Below are positions 9,116-17,931 of a DNA stretch of 64,000 nt, in pieces (positions within the stretch are counted from its first letter, which is position 1; each line of letters opens with the position of its first letter). The stretch is taken from contig CAVXXB010000012.1 in the NCBI GenBank assembly GCA_963765585.1, positions 709,965 through 773,964 of the forward strand. Direction: 5' to 3'. This stretch comes from CAVXXB01 sp963765585 (GTDB taxonomy: Bacteria; Calditrichota; Calditrichia; JAJRVZ01). The notes under the pieces are model-generated. The model saw only the letters and a program-made list of their open reading frames with translations. It was not told the origin of the DNA and did no database searches. The position numbers and the translations under genes were made by a program.

Positions 9116-10276
9116 ATGAGTGAGCATCCAATTTCACCTCTGACAAGCCTTAGCGAAGATGAACAGTTTTTTTATGATACAGTGCGGGATTTTGCACGTG
9201 AGAAAGTAACACCATTGGTGAAAGAAATGGATGACAATGCGAAAATAGATCCGTCCATACCGGCTCAGCTCTTTGAAATGGGGTTGATGGGAATCGAAAT
9301 ACCAGAGGAATATGGCGGATCCGAAACATCATTTTTTATGTCAATTCTGGCAGTAGAGGCCCTCAGCACGGTTGATCCATCGGTAGCGGTCATGGTGGAT
9401 GTTCAGAACACACTGGTCAATAATGCATTCCTTCGATGGGGTGCGGAAGAGCTCAAAGCAAAATATTTGCCGATGCTGGCTACAAAAAAAATGGCTGCCT
9501 ATGCACTTTCGGAAGCGGGATCGGGAAGTGATGCGTTTGCCCTGGCCACCCGGGCTGTGGATAAAGGTGATTTCTTTGAACTAACGGGAAGAAAATTATG
9601 GATTACCGGGGCGGATGAGGCAGAAGTATATATCGTATTTGCTAATGCAAACCCGGAAGATGGTTACAAAGGTATTACTGCATTTATCATCGAACGTGAT
9701 TTTGAAGGATTTCAGGTAGGTAAAAAGGAAGATAAACTCGGGATCCGTGCATCGAGTACCTGTGAGCTGATTCTTGAACAATGTAAAGTACCAAAGGAAA
9801 ATGTGCTTGGCGAAGTAGGGAAAGGCTATAAAGTAGCCATCGAGACCTTAAATGAAGGTCGAATCGGAATTGGTGCACAGATGGTTGGACTGGCTCAGGG
9901 TGCGTTTGAATATGGTGTCAAATATGCCAAAGAGCGGGAACAGTTTGGCAAACCAATTTCCAGTTTTCAGGGCCTGCAGTTTCAATTGGCCCAGGCCGCG
10001 ACAGAACTCGAGGCGGCCAGATTGATGGTATATAATGCGGCACGAATGAAAGATGCGGGCCATACTTTTATCAAGGAAGCCGCAATGGCAAAGTTGTACT
10101 CATCCCAATTGGCTCAGAAAATTACATCGTTGATCGTTGAGGTTCTCGGAGGATATGGTTTTACCAGGGAATACCCGGTTGAAAAATTTTATCGCGATAG
10201 CAAAATCGGTACTATCTATGAAGGTACCTCAAATATGCAATTACAGACTATTGCGAAGATGTTGTTGAGTGAATGA
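9116..10276 (+). CDS. Acyl-CoA dehydrogenase
   Basis: The 386-aa protein is a standard-length acyl-CoA dehydrogenase, a tetrameric FAD enzyme that introduces the alpha-beta double bond in acyl-CoA and passes electrons to ETF. Visible signatures are ALSEAGSGSD, LWITGADEAEVYIVFA, the REQFGKPIS segment, GGYGFTREYPVEKFYRD and IYEGTSN with the catalytic Glu at 369. That Glu position is the one used by short/medium-chain and butyryl-CoA-type enzymes. A GGGAG site precedes the ATG. No ETF or other beta-oxidation gene is adjacent; repeats follow directly after the stop. Substrate chain length cannot be decided. Confidence 0.93.
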   Translation: MSEHPISPLTSLSEDEQFFYDTVRDFAREKVTPLVKEMDDNAKIDPSIPAQLFEMGLMGIEIPEEYGGSETSFFMSILAVEALSTVDPSVAVMVDVQNTLVNNAFLRWGAEELKAKYLPMLATKKMAAYALSEAGSGSDAFALATRAVDKGDFFELTGRKLWITGADEAEVYIVFANANPEDGYKGITAFIIERDFEGFQVGKKEDKLGIRASSTCELILEQCKVPKENVLGEVGKGYKVAIETLNEGRIGIGAQMVGLAQGAFEYGVKYAKEREQFGKPISSFQGLQFQLAQAATELEAARLMVYNAARMKDAGHTFIKEAAMAKLYSSQLAQKITSLIVEVLGGYGFTREYPVEKFYRDSKIGTIYEGTSNMQLQTIAKMLLSE

Positions 10277-10286
10277 GGTAAATGAT

Positions 10287-10472
10287 GGATAACAAGGATA
10301 AAAGGTTAAGAGGAAAATAGGATAATAGGAAAAAAGTCCCTGAGCGCTTTAGTCCCTAAGTCCCTAAGCACTTGATAAGTATAAAAATTGCTTAACAAAC
10401 CAAATAAGAAGCGATCAACTTGCCTACTGCCTACTGCCTACTGCCAATCGCCAACGGTTTACTGCCTACTCC
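10287..10472. repeat. Degenerate 7-8-bp tandem repeat arrays
   Basis: Two arrays lie in the space after the acyl-CoA dehydrogenase. The first (10287-10373) mixes GGATAA-type and GTCCCTAA-type units (AGTCCCTAAGTCCCTAAGCA). The second (10420-10472) is CTACTGC repeated, degenerating to CAATCGC and CAACGGT. The second array supplies the TAG stop (complement of 10466-10468) of the leftward lipoprotein gene. They resemble the short tandemly repeated repetitive sequences described in cyanobacteria. Confidence 0.8.
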
Positions 10473-10969
10473 ACCCTTGTCGCCACAAAGACAAAAAGTG
10501 AATCGCCTACATTCGCCCGGTTCAGGATGGAATAATTTTGGATTAACGGTATCTCTATCTTGCCAAAATCCGGTTGATAGTCTTTTTTTATCCAGTTCAA
10601 CCCATATGCTGCCCAGCGCATGGCATCGATTGTGGCGCTTCGTTCTGCCAATGAAACAGGAATTGCTTGCCCGGTCTCTGGATTTGTTTTTCGGGCAATA
10701 CCCATAGAAATAAAAAATCCACGATCCTCATGATATGCTTTTTGACAATATTGTTTTCGAAGTTCAATATTTTTTCCATCAATTTTTATCAATTCCTGTG
10801 CTTCATAAATTGATACCAGGTAATCATTATCAAAATCAGACATATTGTTACTAACAGCGGAGTTTTCTTGATTGTTGATTTTTATCTCTTCCACCTGCTC
10901 CTTTGTTTCGGATTTGCATGCCACTAAAAAAATAAGAAGCGTAAGAAAAATCATAATATATTTCATCAT
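10466..10969 (-). CDS. Lipoprotein, LPP20-like
   Basis: The 167-aa product begins with a lipoprotein signal peptide ending in lipobox LVAC (Cys about 18). An acidic linker and a C-terminal domain containing AERSATIDAMRWAAYGLNW follow. That repeated A-x-x-x-A-x-x-D-A-x-R pattern resembles LPP20/FlgO-type lipoprotein domains, but I hold this assignment weakly. The stop codon falls inside a CTACTGC repeat array, so the last residues may be of recent origin. The gene is divergent from the transglutaminase lipoprotein at 11099. Confidence 0.65.
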   Translation of the reverse strand: MMKYIMIFLTLLIFLVACKSETKEQVEEIKINNQENSAVSNNMSDFDNDYLVSIYEAQELIKIDGKNIELRKQYCQKAYHEDRGFFISMGIARKTNPETGQAIPVSLAERSATIDAMRWAAYGLNWIKKDYQPDFGKIEIPLIQNYSILNRANVGDSLFVFVATRVE

Positions 10970-11098
10970 TATACAGACCTCCCTGATAGGATGGATAATA
11001 TGTATATAATTATGTAAAAATTCATTTTGAACGTAAAATATGGATTTGTAATATCACTTAAAAGTATCATTATTAAATAAAAATAACAAGAGGGTATT

Positions 11099-12553
11099 AT
11101 GCTACGGAGACTTGTTTATTTCTTGACTGTTTTTTCACTGATAAGCTGTGTTGAACAAAAATCAGATATTTTTGATGAAGTAAAAATATTGCACGAAAAG
11201 GGTGAATTCTCACAGGCAGACAGTATTATTTCTGCTTACCTCAGCGAAAATCCAGATTTAGATAATGAAACCGTTCAAACACTGAATTTTGAAATCGAAA
11301 GAGGCAAACGTATAATTAATGATTATCTGTTAAGTGAGGATAAGTTCACCTCAATTCTAAATAAAACAATGATCGATTTTAATCTTGAAGAGTTTCTGGA
11401 ATGGGAGAGTGAGGGTCGTTTTGATATTCTATATGTGAATGGAGAAAAAAGATATGCAAATCCCAGTGTAAGCAATCTGTTCTTCAGGTATCCTGAACTG
11501 CGTAAACGTAAGCATAATCAAAATACAATAAGCACAACAGCCAGATTGGCGCTGGCACAGGCAAAAGAATTAAAGCGGATGAGTAAAATCTATCCTGATC
11601 CGGTACTTATGCCAAGAAAATGTAAAGTACGACAAAGCTTAAAGATAAACGAAGGTACGGTGCCCGGCCTGGAAATGGTTTCGTGTTGGTTGCCATATCC
11701 ATCCTTATTCCAAACTCAGGGTAGTGTGAAATTTGAATCTGCTGCTTTTAATCCTCGCTGGATTGATCATGCGACAAGTACAATTCGATCGGTATATTTT
11801 GAAGCACAGATGCCGGAATCCGGTCCCCTTAAATTTACACTTGAATACGAGTATACCGCCTACGCCTACTACCGGGAAATTGATATAACCAGGGTGGAAT
11901 CTTTCACAGGAAAAGAGAAGGAGTTCCTGACCTACACCCGTGAGGAATCTCCCCACGAGATATTTACACCAAAAATGCGTGAATTGGCAGGAAGAATTAC
12001 TGCCGGTGAAACAAATCCCTATCTAAAGGCAAAAAATATATATAACTGGATCGCCGACAGTATTAAATATAGCTATGCCAGGGAATATTCAACATTACGA
12101 AATATCAGCGAATACTGTAATGATAATCGCTATGGAGATTGTGGTCAGGAAGCAATCCTTTTTATCACCCTATGTAAAATTTCCGGGGTTCCCGCCCGCT
12201 GGCAATCGGGATTTTTCGTATTTCCCAATGATGAGGGTATGCATGACTGGTCAGAAATATATATAAAACCGTATGGCTGGATTCCAGTAGATTCCTATAT
12301 GGGTATATTCTTTACATCGATGACAGATGATCTTACACCAGAAGAACGTAATGAGATGCGTGATTTTTATTTTGGCAATATCGATCATTACCGATTGGTT
12401 GCAAATAAGGGACATAGCCAGAAGTTATATCCCCCAAAGAAGCATTTCAGATCAGAAACTGTAGATTTTCAGCGGGGTGAAGTGGAATGGCAGGGGGGCA
12501 ATCTGTATTTTCCGGATTGGCGCTGGAGTCTTGACGTAACCGAAATTCAATAA
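11099..12553 (+). CDS. Transglutaminase-like lipoprotein
   Basis: This 484-aa secreted lipoprotein has lipobox LISC at about residue 17. An N-terminal helical region with no recognised domain is followed by a transglutaminase-like core. The catalytic Cys is in YGDCGQEAILF (about 349), the His in GMHDWSEIYI and the Asp in IPVDSYMG. The intact Cys-His-Asp triad predicts a papain-fold peptidase, amidase or crosslinking activity in the periplasm or on the outer membrane. The substrate is unknown. It stands alone, preceded by AT-rich sequence and AAGAGGG as the ribosome-binding site. Confidence 0.85.
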   Translation: MLRRLVYFLTVFSLISCVEQKSDIFDEVKILHEKGEFSQADSIISAYLSENPDLDNETVQTLNFEIERGKRIINDYLLSEDKFTSILNKTMIDFNLEEFLEWESEGRFDILYVNGEKRYANPSVSNLFFRYPELRKRKHNQNTISTTARLALAQAKELKRMSKIYPDPVLMPRKCKVRQSLKINEGTVPGLEMVSCWLPYPSLFQTQGSVKFESAAFNPRWIDHATSTIRSVYFEAQMPESGPLKFTLEYEYTAYAYYREIDITRVESFTGKEKEFLTYTREESPHEIFTPKMRELAGRITAGETNPYLKAKNIYNWIADSIKYSYAREYSTLRNISEYCNDNRYGDCGQEAILFITLCKISGVPARWQSGFFVFPNDEGMHDWSEIYIKPYGWIPVDSYMGIFFTSMTDDLTPEERNEMRDFYFGNIDHYRLVANKGHSQKLYPPKKHFRSETVDFQRGEVEWQGGNLYFPDWRWSLDVTEIQ

Positions 12554-12624
12554 TGCAAATCTTGTTCCCGGATTTCACTTAGGAACTAAAAATCGGTCAA
12601 TGGCCTGAATCTGTTATCTATGTT

Positions 12625-12831
12625 TTATCTTACAAGACGCACATTAATCGCGCGATCACCCTTCATATCACTGCGTATATCAAATAAGACCTGTTGCCCA
12701 TCGATAAGCCGTTTATTGCTGATTGATACATGCAGATCACTCATATGAACAAATAAGTCGTCTCCGTCATCCGTCGATATAAAGCCAAACCCCTTTGTTG
12801 AATCCCAACTCTTAACTGTACCATTCTGCAA
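12625..12831 (-). CDS. Cold-shock domain protein
   Basis: The 68-aa protein is a single cold-shock OB fold with RNP1 KGFGFI and RNP2 LFVHMS, predicted to bind single-stranded RNA/DNA and act as an RNA chaperone. The start codon is TTG at 12831; this is supported by GGAGG at 12842-12838 with about 6 bp spacing and by the canonical N-terminus QNGTVKSWDSTKGFGFI. The mid-region HVSISNKRLIDGQQVLFDI is slightly longer than in CspA. The gene is monocistronic, with an AT-rich 190-bp upstream region. Confidence 0.92.
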   Translation of the reverse strand: MQNGTVKSWDSTKGFGFISTDDGDDLFVHMSDLHVSISNKRLIDGQQVLFDIRSDMKGDRAINVRLVR

Positions 12832-13032
12832 TTCAGACCTCCGTCGTAATTCTCATAAATGTTGAATATCATCCTGATCCTGATTCAGGAAATTGAATTT
12901 ATATAATATCTGATAGCTTGTGCAAATCTTAGAAGCCATAATTTTTTAAATGAGAAAATTGTTTTGTATATTTTCATCAGAATTTAAAAATTCGGACAGG
13001 ATCACAGGATAATAATAATTGGAAAGGCACTC

Positions 13033-14133
13033 GTGAGAAAAAAAATACGTGTTGCTCTTTTGTTTGGCGGGCGATCGGCAGAACATGAAGTTTCTTTGCA
13101 ATCGGCGCTTAATGTGTATGATGCCATTGATAAAGACAAATATGAATTAGTATTGATAGGAATAGATCAGAATGGCAAATGGCATCTTAATGATGCCCAT
13201 GAGTTTCTGCTTAATGCAAACAAACCGGATCAGATATCTCTCAAGTCAGGTATAGGAAATCTGGCCCTGATTCCCGGAGAAGAATCGCATGTGATTGTAG
13301 ATGTCACAAAAAAACAGAATATCGGTGTGATCGATGTGGCGTTTCCCATATTACATGGACCATTTGGTGAAGATGGCAGTGTGCAGGGTTTGTTGAAACT
13401 TGCAGATATTCCCTATGTTGGCTCCGGTATCCTCGGTTCTGCCGTTGCTATGGATAAAGATGTTATGAAACGTATTCTGGCGCAGGCGGGAATCCCGCAA
13501 GCCCGTTTTCTTACTTTTAATTATGTCGACAAAGACAGTTTAGATTACGAGACTATTGCAGATAAACTCGGTTCACCCTTTTTTGTAAAACCGGCCAATC
13601 TTGGATCTTCGGTAGGTATTGGGAAGGTGCATAATGTGGAAGAATTTTCACCAATTACCAAACGGGCATTTGAATATGACAATAAGATAATTATTGAAGA
13701 ATTTATAAAAGGACGCGAGATAGAATGTTCGGTTCTTGGGAATGCTGATCCTATTGTATCTATACCGGGAGAAGTAAGGGCCCGTCATGAATTTTATGAC
13801 TATGATGCAAAATATGTCGATCAAAACGGCGCTGAAATGGAGATCCCCGCAAGACTGGATCCCGAAATTATAAAAAAAATACAAACTCTGGCATTGCAAT
13901 CATTCCACGCGCTCTGTCTTTCCGGGATGGCCCGTGTCGATTTTTTTCTAAAGGAGAATGGTGAGGTATTGATAAATGAATTAAATACCATTCCCGGGTT
14001 CACCCGCATCAGTATGTATCCTAAATTATGGGAAGCCAGCGGTATCACCTACTCTGATTTAATCGACAGGTTAATTCAACTGGCGATTGAAAAATTTGAA
14101 CAGGATAGAAGATTAAAAATATCTGCCCGGTAA
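13033..14133 (+). CDS. ddl: D-alanine--D-alanine ligase
   Basis: Ddl makes the D-Ala-D-Ala dipeptide for peptidoglycan precursors in the cytoplasm. The 366-aa ATP-grasp protein shows LFGGRSAEHEVSLQSA at the N-terminus, HGPFGEDGSVQGLL, VKPANLGSSVGI and the C-terminal NELNTIPGFT. The start is GTG at 13033 behind GGAAAGG; the protein begins at the usual place for the family. The length is typical. The TauE/SafE gene follows after 23 bp and may be cotranscribed. Confidence 0.95.
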   Translation: MRKKIRVALLFGGRSAEHEVSLQSALNVYDAIDKDKYELVLIGIDQNGKWHLNDAHEFLLNANKPDQISLKSGIGNLALIPGEESHVIVDVTKKQNIGVIDVAFPILHGPFGEDGSVQGLLKLADIPYVGSGILGSAVAMDKDVMKRILAQAGIPQARFLTFNYVDKDSLDYETIADKLGSPFFVKPANLGSSVGIGKVHNVEEFSPITKRAFEYDNKIIIEEFIKGREIECSVLGNADPIVSIPGEVRARHEFYDYDAKYVDQNGAEMEIPARLDPEIIKKIQTLALQSFHALCLSGMARVDFFLKENGEVLINELNTIPGFTRISMYPKLWEASGITYSDLIDRLIQLAIEKFEQDRRLKISAR

Positions 14134-14156
14134 TTTATCACAAACGAACCTAACAT

Positions 14157-14873
14157 ATGGAAATAGTTATTCCGCTTTTTATCATTCTCTCTGCATATTT
14201 CCTCAAAGGTCTTAGCGGTTTTGGGCCTGCCCTGATAATGATACCCTTTCTGACAATTGTTTATGATCCCGTGACAGCTATCGTTGTAACCACGATGCTG
14301 GACTTCCTTGCCGGTATCGCCCTGATCCCTCAGATCCGTAAAGAAATTTCCTGGTCTTTTGTCATACCCATTATAATTACCATGGCAATTGGTGCCACAA
14401 TTGGCGCGTATCTGCTCGGACAATTGCCAACGAATATAATCAGGCAGATTATGGGGATTTCCATTGGACTGTTTGCACTATATATATTTTTTCTGAAAGA
14501 GTCAGACACACCTGCGAATAAAAAAGCAGGATTACTCAAGTATCCGGTTGGGATTGTCAGCGGATTGTTCGGCGGATTATTGGGTATCTCCGGGCCCCCA
14601 TTGGTAATCTATATGAAATTATCGTTTGCCAAAGCGTTTTTTCGCACCCAGTTAATTGCAATTTTTCTATTTGGCGCAGGGTGGCGACTAGTATTGTACC
14701 AATTAAATCATCTCGAACTTAATTTGAATTGGTATGTCTTGCTGCTATTTATAATTACTATGATTTTGGGCGTTTATATCGGAAATAAAATACATTTCAA
14801 AATTAGCGAAACTCTTTTTACCCGCATAGTGGCCATTATTATTTTCTCAACTGCAATCGGAATGCTGGTTTAA
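14157..14873 (+). CDS. TauE/SafE family membrane transporter
   Basis: The 238-aa polytopic protein has about eight hydrophobic segments and the TauE/SafE features GLSGFGPALIMIPFL near the N-terminus and GIVSGLFGGLLGISGPPLVIY in the second half, an internal repeat. Family members are proposed to export sulfite, sulfoacetate or related organic anions; the substrate here is unknown. Its stop and that of the convergent photolyase overlap in a shared TTTAA at 14870-14873, so the two genes have no intergenic space. Confidence 0.85.
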   Translation: MEIVIPLFIILSAYFLKGLSGFGPALIMIPFLTIVYDPVTAIVVTTMLDFLAGIALIPQIRKEISWSFVIPIIITMAIGATIGAYLLGQLPTNIIRQIMGISIGLFALYIFFLKESDTPANKKAGLLKYPVGIVSGLFGGLLGISGPPLVIYMKLSFAKAFFRTQLIAIFLFGAGWRLVLYQLNHLELNLNWYVLLLFIITMILGVYIGNKIHFKISETLFTRIVAIIIFSTAIGMLV

Positions 14874-16186
14874 ATTACATTTTTATAGGTTCGCAAAGCC
14901 CGTTCTCTGGCAAAAGTATGATCAATTATTGGCGCTGGATATTTATTGGTTCCGTATTCTGGAATCCATTTCTTTATATATATCTGATCCGGATCAAATT
15001 TTTTCGCCTGGGTCATGGGATTAAAAATCCTGAAATACGGTGCCGCATCACATCCGCAGCCGGCTGCCCATTGCCAGTTTCCATTATTGGCTGCCAGGTC
15101 ATAATCCAGGAGCTTTTGGGCAAAATATTTTTCACCCCAACGCCAGTCGATCAACAAATGCTTGGTTAAAAAACCGGCCGTAATCATTCTCACACGATTG
15201 TGCATATAACCGGTTGCATTCAGTTCTCGCATACCTGCATCCACCAGTGGAAATCCTGTTGTACCTGCACACCAATGTGCAAAATCTTTTTCATCATTGC
15301 TCCAGGATATCCCTTTATATTTTTTCTTGAATGGAGAATCTACAACATGGGGGAAATGAAATAGTATCATCATAAAGAATTCGCGCCAGATCAGTTCGTT
15401 CAGCCAGGTTTCATTCAATTGTAATGCTTCACGGACTAGTTTTCTCACACTTACCGTCCCAAACCGTAAATGAACACTCAATCGTGATGTCCCATCGATA
15501 GGTGGATAATCACGAGTCTCATGATAATGCGCAATTATTTCTTCATCAATTACTGGCTTAGAAAACGGTATATTGGTCGTTTCAAAACCAATATCTTTTA
15601 TTTCGGGCAAGGCGGGCAGACTTGTTTTGAGAAAGGTATCTGTTTTGTTTTCAGATGGATATGGATTCAGTTGCGATATAGTCAGCAGGTTTTTCCACTT
15701 TTTACTAAAAGGGGTAAACACGGTGTATGGCGAACCATCATCTTTTATTATTTCAGATTTTTCAAATATCACCTGATCTTTAAAAGAAAATACATTGATT
15801 CCTTTTGAACTCAAAACTTCCGTAACTATTGTATCTCGTTCAATGGCATAAGGCTCATAATCATGATTAAAAAATACCGATTCAATATCAAGATCAGTGG
15901 TCAATTCCTGCCATATATTTTCAGGTTTGCCCGTCAGTATGAGTAATCCGCTGCCGATTCCTTTCAGGTACGTGTCAATTGTCTGGAGATTCTGATAGAT
16001 AAAATTTATACGCAGATCATTTTTGTTTTTTAGATTGTCCAGAATATATGAATCAAAGATAAATATTGGTAGCACCGGTAATGGGCCATTTAGTGCATTA
16101 AACAGTCCGGTATTGTCGTCAAGACGCAGATCACGGCGAAACCAGAAAACATTAATTTTTGTTTTAATATTGCTGGAGGTAAGCAT
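14870..16186 (-). CDS. phr: Deoxyribodipyrimidine photolyase (class I CPD type)
   Basis: Photolyase uses blue light and FADH- to reverse cyclobutane pyrimidine dimers. The 438-aa protein has the N-terminal antenna domain (VFWFRRDLRLDDNTGL) and the C-terminal FAD domain with GFPLVDAGMRELNATGYMHNRVRM and NGNWQWAAGCGCDAAPYFRIFNP. The length fits class I photolyases. The nature of the antenna cofactor cannot be read. It follows the SRPBCC gene by 9 bp on the same strand. Photolyase genes are part of light-induced carotenoid clusters in Streptomyces, which fits the crt genes a few kb away. Confidence 0.93.
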   Translation of the reverse strand: MLTSSNIKTKINVFWFRRDLRLDDNTGLFNALNGPLPVLPIFIFDSYILDNLKNKNDLRINFIYQNLQTIDTYLKGIGSGLLILTGKPENIWQELTTDLDIESVFFNHDYEPYAIERDTIVTEVLSSKGINVFSFKDQVIFEKSEIIKDDGSPYTVFTPFSKKWKNLLTISQLNPYPSENKTDTFLKTSLPALPEIKDIGFETTNIPFSKPVIDEEIIAHYHETRDYPPIDGTSRLSVHLRFGTVSVRKLVREALQLNETWLNELIWREFFMMILFHFPHVVDSPFKKKYKGISWSNDEKDFAHWCAGTTGFPLVDAGMRELNATGYMHNRVRMITAGFLTKHLLIDWRWGEKYFAQKLLDYDLAANNGNWQWAAGCGCDAAPYFRIFNPMTQAKKFDPDQIYIKKWIPEYGTNKYPAPIIDHTFARERALRTYKNVI

Positions 16187-16195
16187 GTAAATATA

Positions 16196-16660
16196 TTATC
16201 CCGAAAAATGTTCTTTAATTTTTTTCTGCCGGAATTTAAAAATCGAATCTACCTGTTTCTCAACAAAAATTCTATGTACAACAGTTTTAAAAATCCAACC
16301 CGGAATGTCATAATCAACCGTATCAATCATCGTTGTTTTACCATCTTTTGCTTCGAAGCGATGTTCATGTATCCAGACAGAGTATGGCCCCTTGATTTGT
16401 TCATCAATAAATCGATGGGGGGGATCCCAGAGTGTAATTTTTGTTTTCCAGTATAATGGAATTCCGTATAACCGTATACGGTATTTGATTATTGTACCGG
16501 TTTTTATTTCTATCGGTAATGGTGTTAATATTTTAAAATTCAGCCAATCTGGTGTAAGAATTTCAAGATTTTCTACCTTTGAAAAAAAAGGAAATATATC
16601 CTGGATCGGTTTATCAATTTGCTGTTTTGTTTTAAATCTAAATTTTTCCATTTTTATCAC
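16196..16660 (-). CDS. SRPBCC family protein
   Basis: The 154-aa protein is a START/Bet v1-like (SRPBCC) domain: FRFKTKQQIDKPIQDIFPFFSKVENLEILTP at the start, and ending in a long amphipathic helix. The domain forms a hydrophobic cavity and often binds lipophilic ligands; the role in DNA-repair/pigment loci is not known. A GTG at 16660 gives MIKMEKF; an ATG at 16651 would give MEKF, and the sequence does not decide between them. It is the first gene of an SRPBCC-phr operon. Related SRPBCC domains often accompany or are fused to TIGR01777 proteins, one of which is encoded at 25041. Confidence 0.82.
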   Translation of the reverse strand: MIKMEKFRFKTKQQIDKPIQDIFPFFSKVENLEILTPDWLNFKILTPLPIEIKTGTIIKYRIRLYGIPLYWKTKITLWDPPHRFIDEQIKGPYSVWIHEHRFEAKDGKTTMIDTVDYDIPGWIFKTVVHRIFVEKQVDSIFKFRQKKIKEHFSG

Positions 16661-16669
16661 TCATTTTTA

Positions 16670-16702
16670 TTCCCATTAGATAATACATATCCCTAATGGG
16701 AA
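16670..16702. promoter_or_regulatory. Inverted repeat upstream of the SRPBCC-phr operon
   Basis: TTCCCATTAG (16670-16679) and CTAATGGGAA (16693-16702) form a perfect 10-bp inverted repeat with a 13-bp spacer, ending 10-20 bp before the first start codon. There is no T-run, so it looks more like an operator or a 5' UTR hairpin than a terminator. The binding factor is unknown, and the motif does not match the CGCTC operator of the crt operon. Confidence 0.45.
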
Positions 16703-16750
16703 ATATTCCATGTTTTCTCTTTACTCTTCTCGAGGTTCTTTAAAAAATAA

Positions 16751-17052
16751 CCACAGAGTACACAGAGTAAATATTTAATATTTATCGACTTAAATAAAAT
16801 TCTTTTCTTCTCTCTGCCTGTGACCCCAAATATATATTGAATTATATATACTGATTTTCATGAATTGAAAAAATTGATTTACTTAGATTTTATCTTACCT
16901 GTTCTCAATAATACCTTAATCCATTGGTGGGTATATTAATTTATTTGAAAATATATTTATAAATCAATTAATTTATTTTTTTAAACACATCTTCTTATAG
17001 ACTCTTCTTAAAAAGAGTTTGGTATATTTCTCTGTGCTCTCTGTGGTTAATT
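16751..17052. repeat. CACAGAG-type inverted repeat pair around an AT-rich gap
   Basis: CCACAGAGTACACAGAG (16751-16767) and its approximate inverse CTCTGTGCTCTCTGTGG (17030-17046) bracket about 260 bp of AT-rich sequence with no supportable gene. A small ACTCTT/AAGAGT hairpin lies at 17001-17016. This is the ACACAGAG family of short tandem units; other copies are at 35101-35199. The whole 16661-17172 gap holds nothing else I can name. Confidence 0.7.
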
Positions 17053-17172
17053 GACTAATGATTTATGATTAAAAGGGTTAACTCTCCAGAATAAAAAATC
17101 AAAAAAATGTAAATAAATCGAACTTTTTTTGTGTTCCATGTTTAAAAAGAAGAAACAATCTAGGATAATTTT

Positions 17173-17820
17173 ATGAATGAAATACAGATGATACCTATTT
17201 TTCCGTTAAAACTGGTTCTCCTGCCCGATGGGGTACTTCCGCTACATATTTTTGAACCAAGATATAAAGAAATGATCGCTTATTGCCTAAGAGAAAACGT
17301 GGAATTTGGTTTGGTTTATTCTGCTGGCAACGAGATCCGGAAAGTCGGATGCACAGCACAAATTACAAAGGTAATTAAGGAATATGATGACGGCAGAATG
17401 GATATCGTAACCAAAGGTAAAAATCGGTTCAGAATAAAAAATATTTCTGAGGAGGAAACATACTTTCAGGCCTCGGTTGTTTACTTTGATGATGAGGAAG
17501 AGACAGAGACTCCGGAGATGGTGGAGTTTGTGCATCAGGGTATTGAGTTACTGAAAGAGATTGAAACGGTGACCGGTTCGAGTGAGGAGCAATATGATCT
17601 CGGGGAACTCAATATTAGAGTGATGTCTTTTTTAATTGCCAATTCGACAGTAATTCCGGACTATCGCAAACAGGAGTTTCTTGAGATGACCTCAACAAGC
17701 GAAAGGATATCTGCGGAAGTAAAAGATCTCAAAGAGGCCTTGAAAAATCTAAAACTGATATCCGAGTTTAATAAAGCAGCCAAAATTCCACAAAAGGTGC
17801 ATGGATTTTATGTAAATTGA
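17173..17820 (+). CDS. Lon substrate-binding (LAN) domain protein
   Basis: The 215-aa protein is a stand-alone Lon N-terminal domain: IPIFPLKLVLLPDGVLPLHIFEPRYKEMI at the start, and GCTAQITKVIKEYDDGRMDIVTKGKNRFRI in the middle. A C-terminal helical part follows; no AAA+ or protease domain is present. Such proteins are common and are presumed to bind unfolded polypeptides; the exact role is unknown. It converges on the crtU gene; the 106-bp space between them contains an ATCCTGT repeat array. Confidence 0.88.
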   Translation: MNEIQMIPIFPLKLVLLPDGVLPLHIFEPRYKEMIAYCLRENVEFGLVYSAGNEIRKVGCTAQITKVIKEYDDGRMDIVTKGKNRFRIKNISEEETYFQASVVYFDDEEETETPEMVEFVHQGIELLKEIETVTGSSEEQYDLGELNIRVMSFLIANSTVIPDYRKQEFLEMTSTSERISAEVKDLKEALKNLKLISEFNKAAKIPQKVHGFYVN

Positions 17821-17880
17821 TTGTCATAAACTATCTTGAAATAATACTTGACAAGAAATTAAAGAAGGGCAAAGTTTTAT

Positions 17881-17931
17881 CGTAATTCGTATTCGTATCC
17901 TGTATCCTGTAATTCCTGCATCCTGTTCAGG
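17881..17931. repeat. ATCCTGT-type heptad repeat array
   Basis: Units ATTCGT, ATTCGT, ATCCTGT, ATCCTGT, AATTCCTGC, ATCCTGT follow each other. The array overlaps the TGA stop of the leftward crtU-like gene (complement of 17927-17929), so the repeat supplies the stop codon. Confidence 0.75.

Noticed and set aside
10287..10472. CRISPR array
   Set aside because: The repeats are 7-8 bp, contiguous and degenerate, without spacers of regular length, and no cas genes are near.
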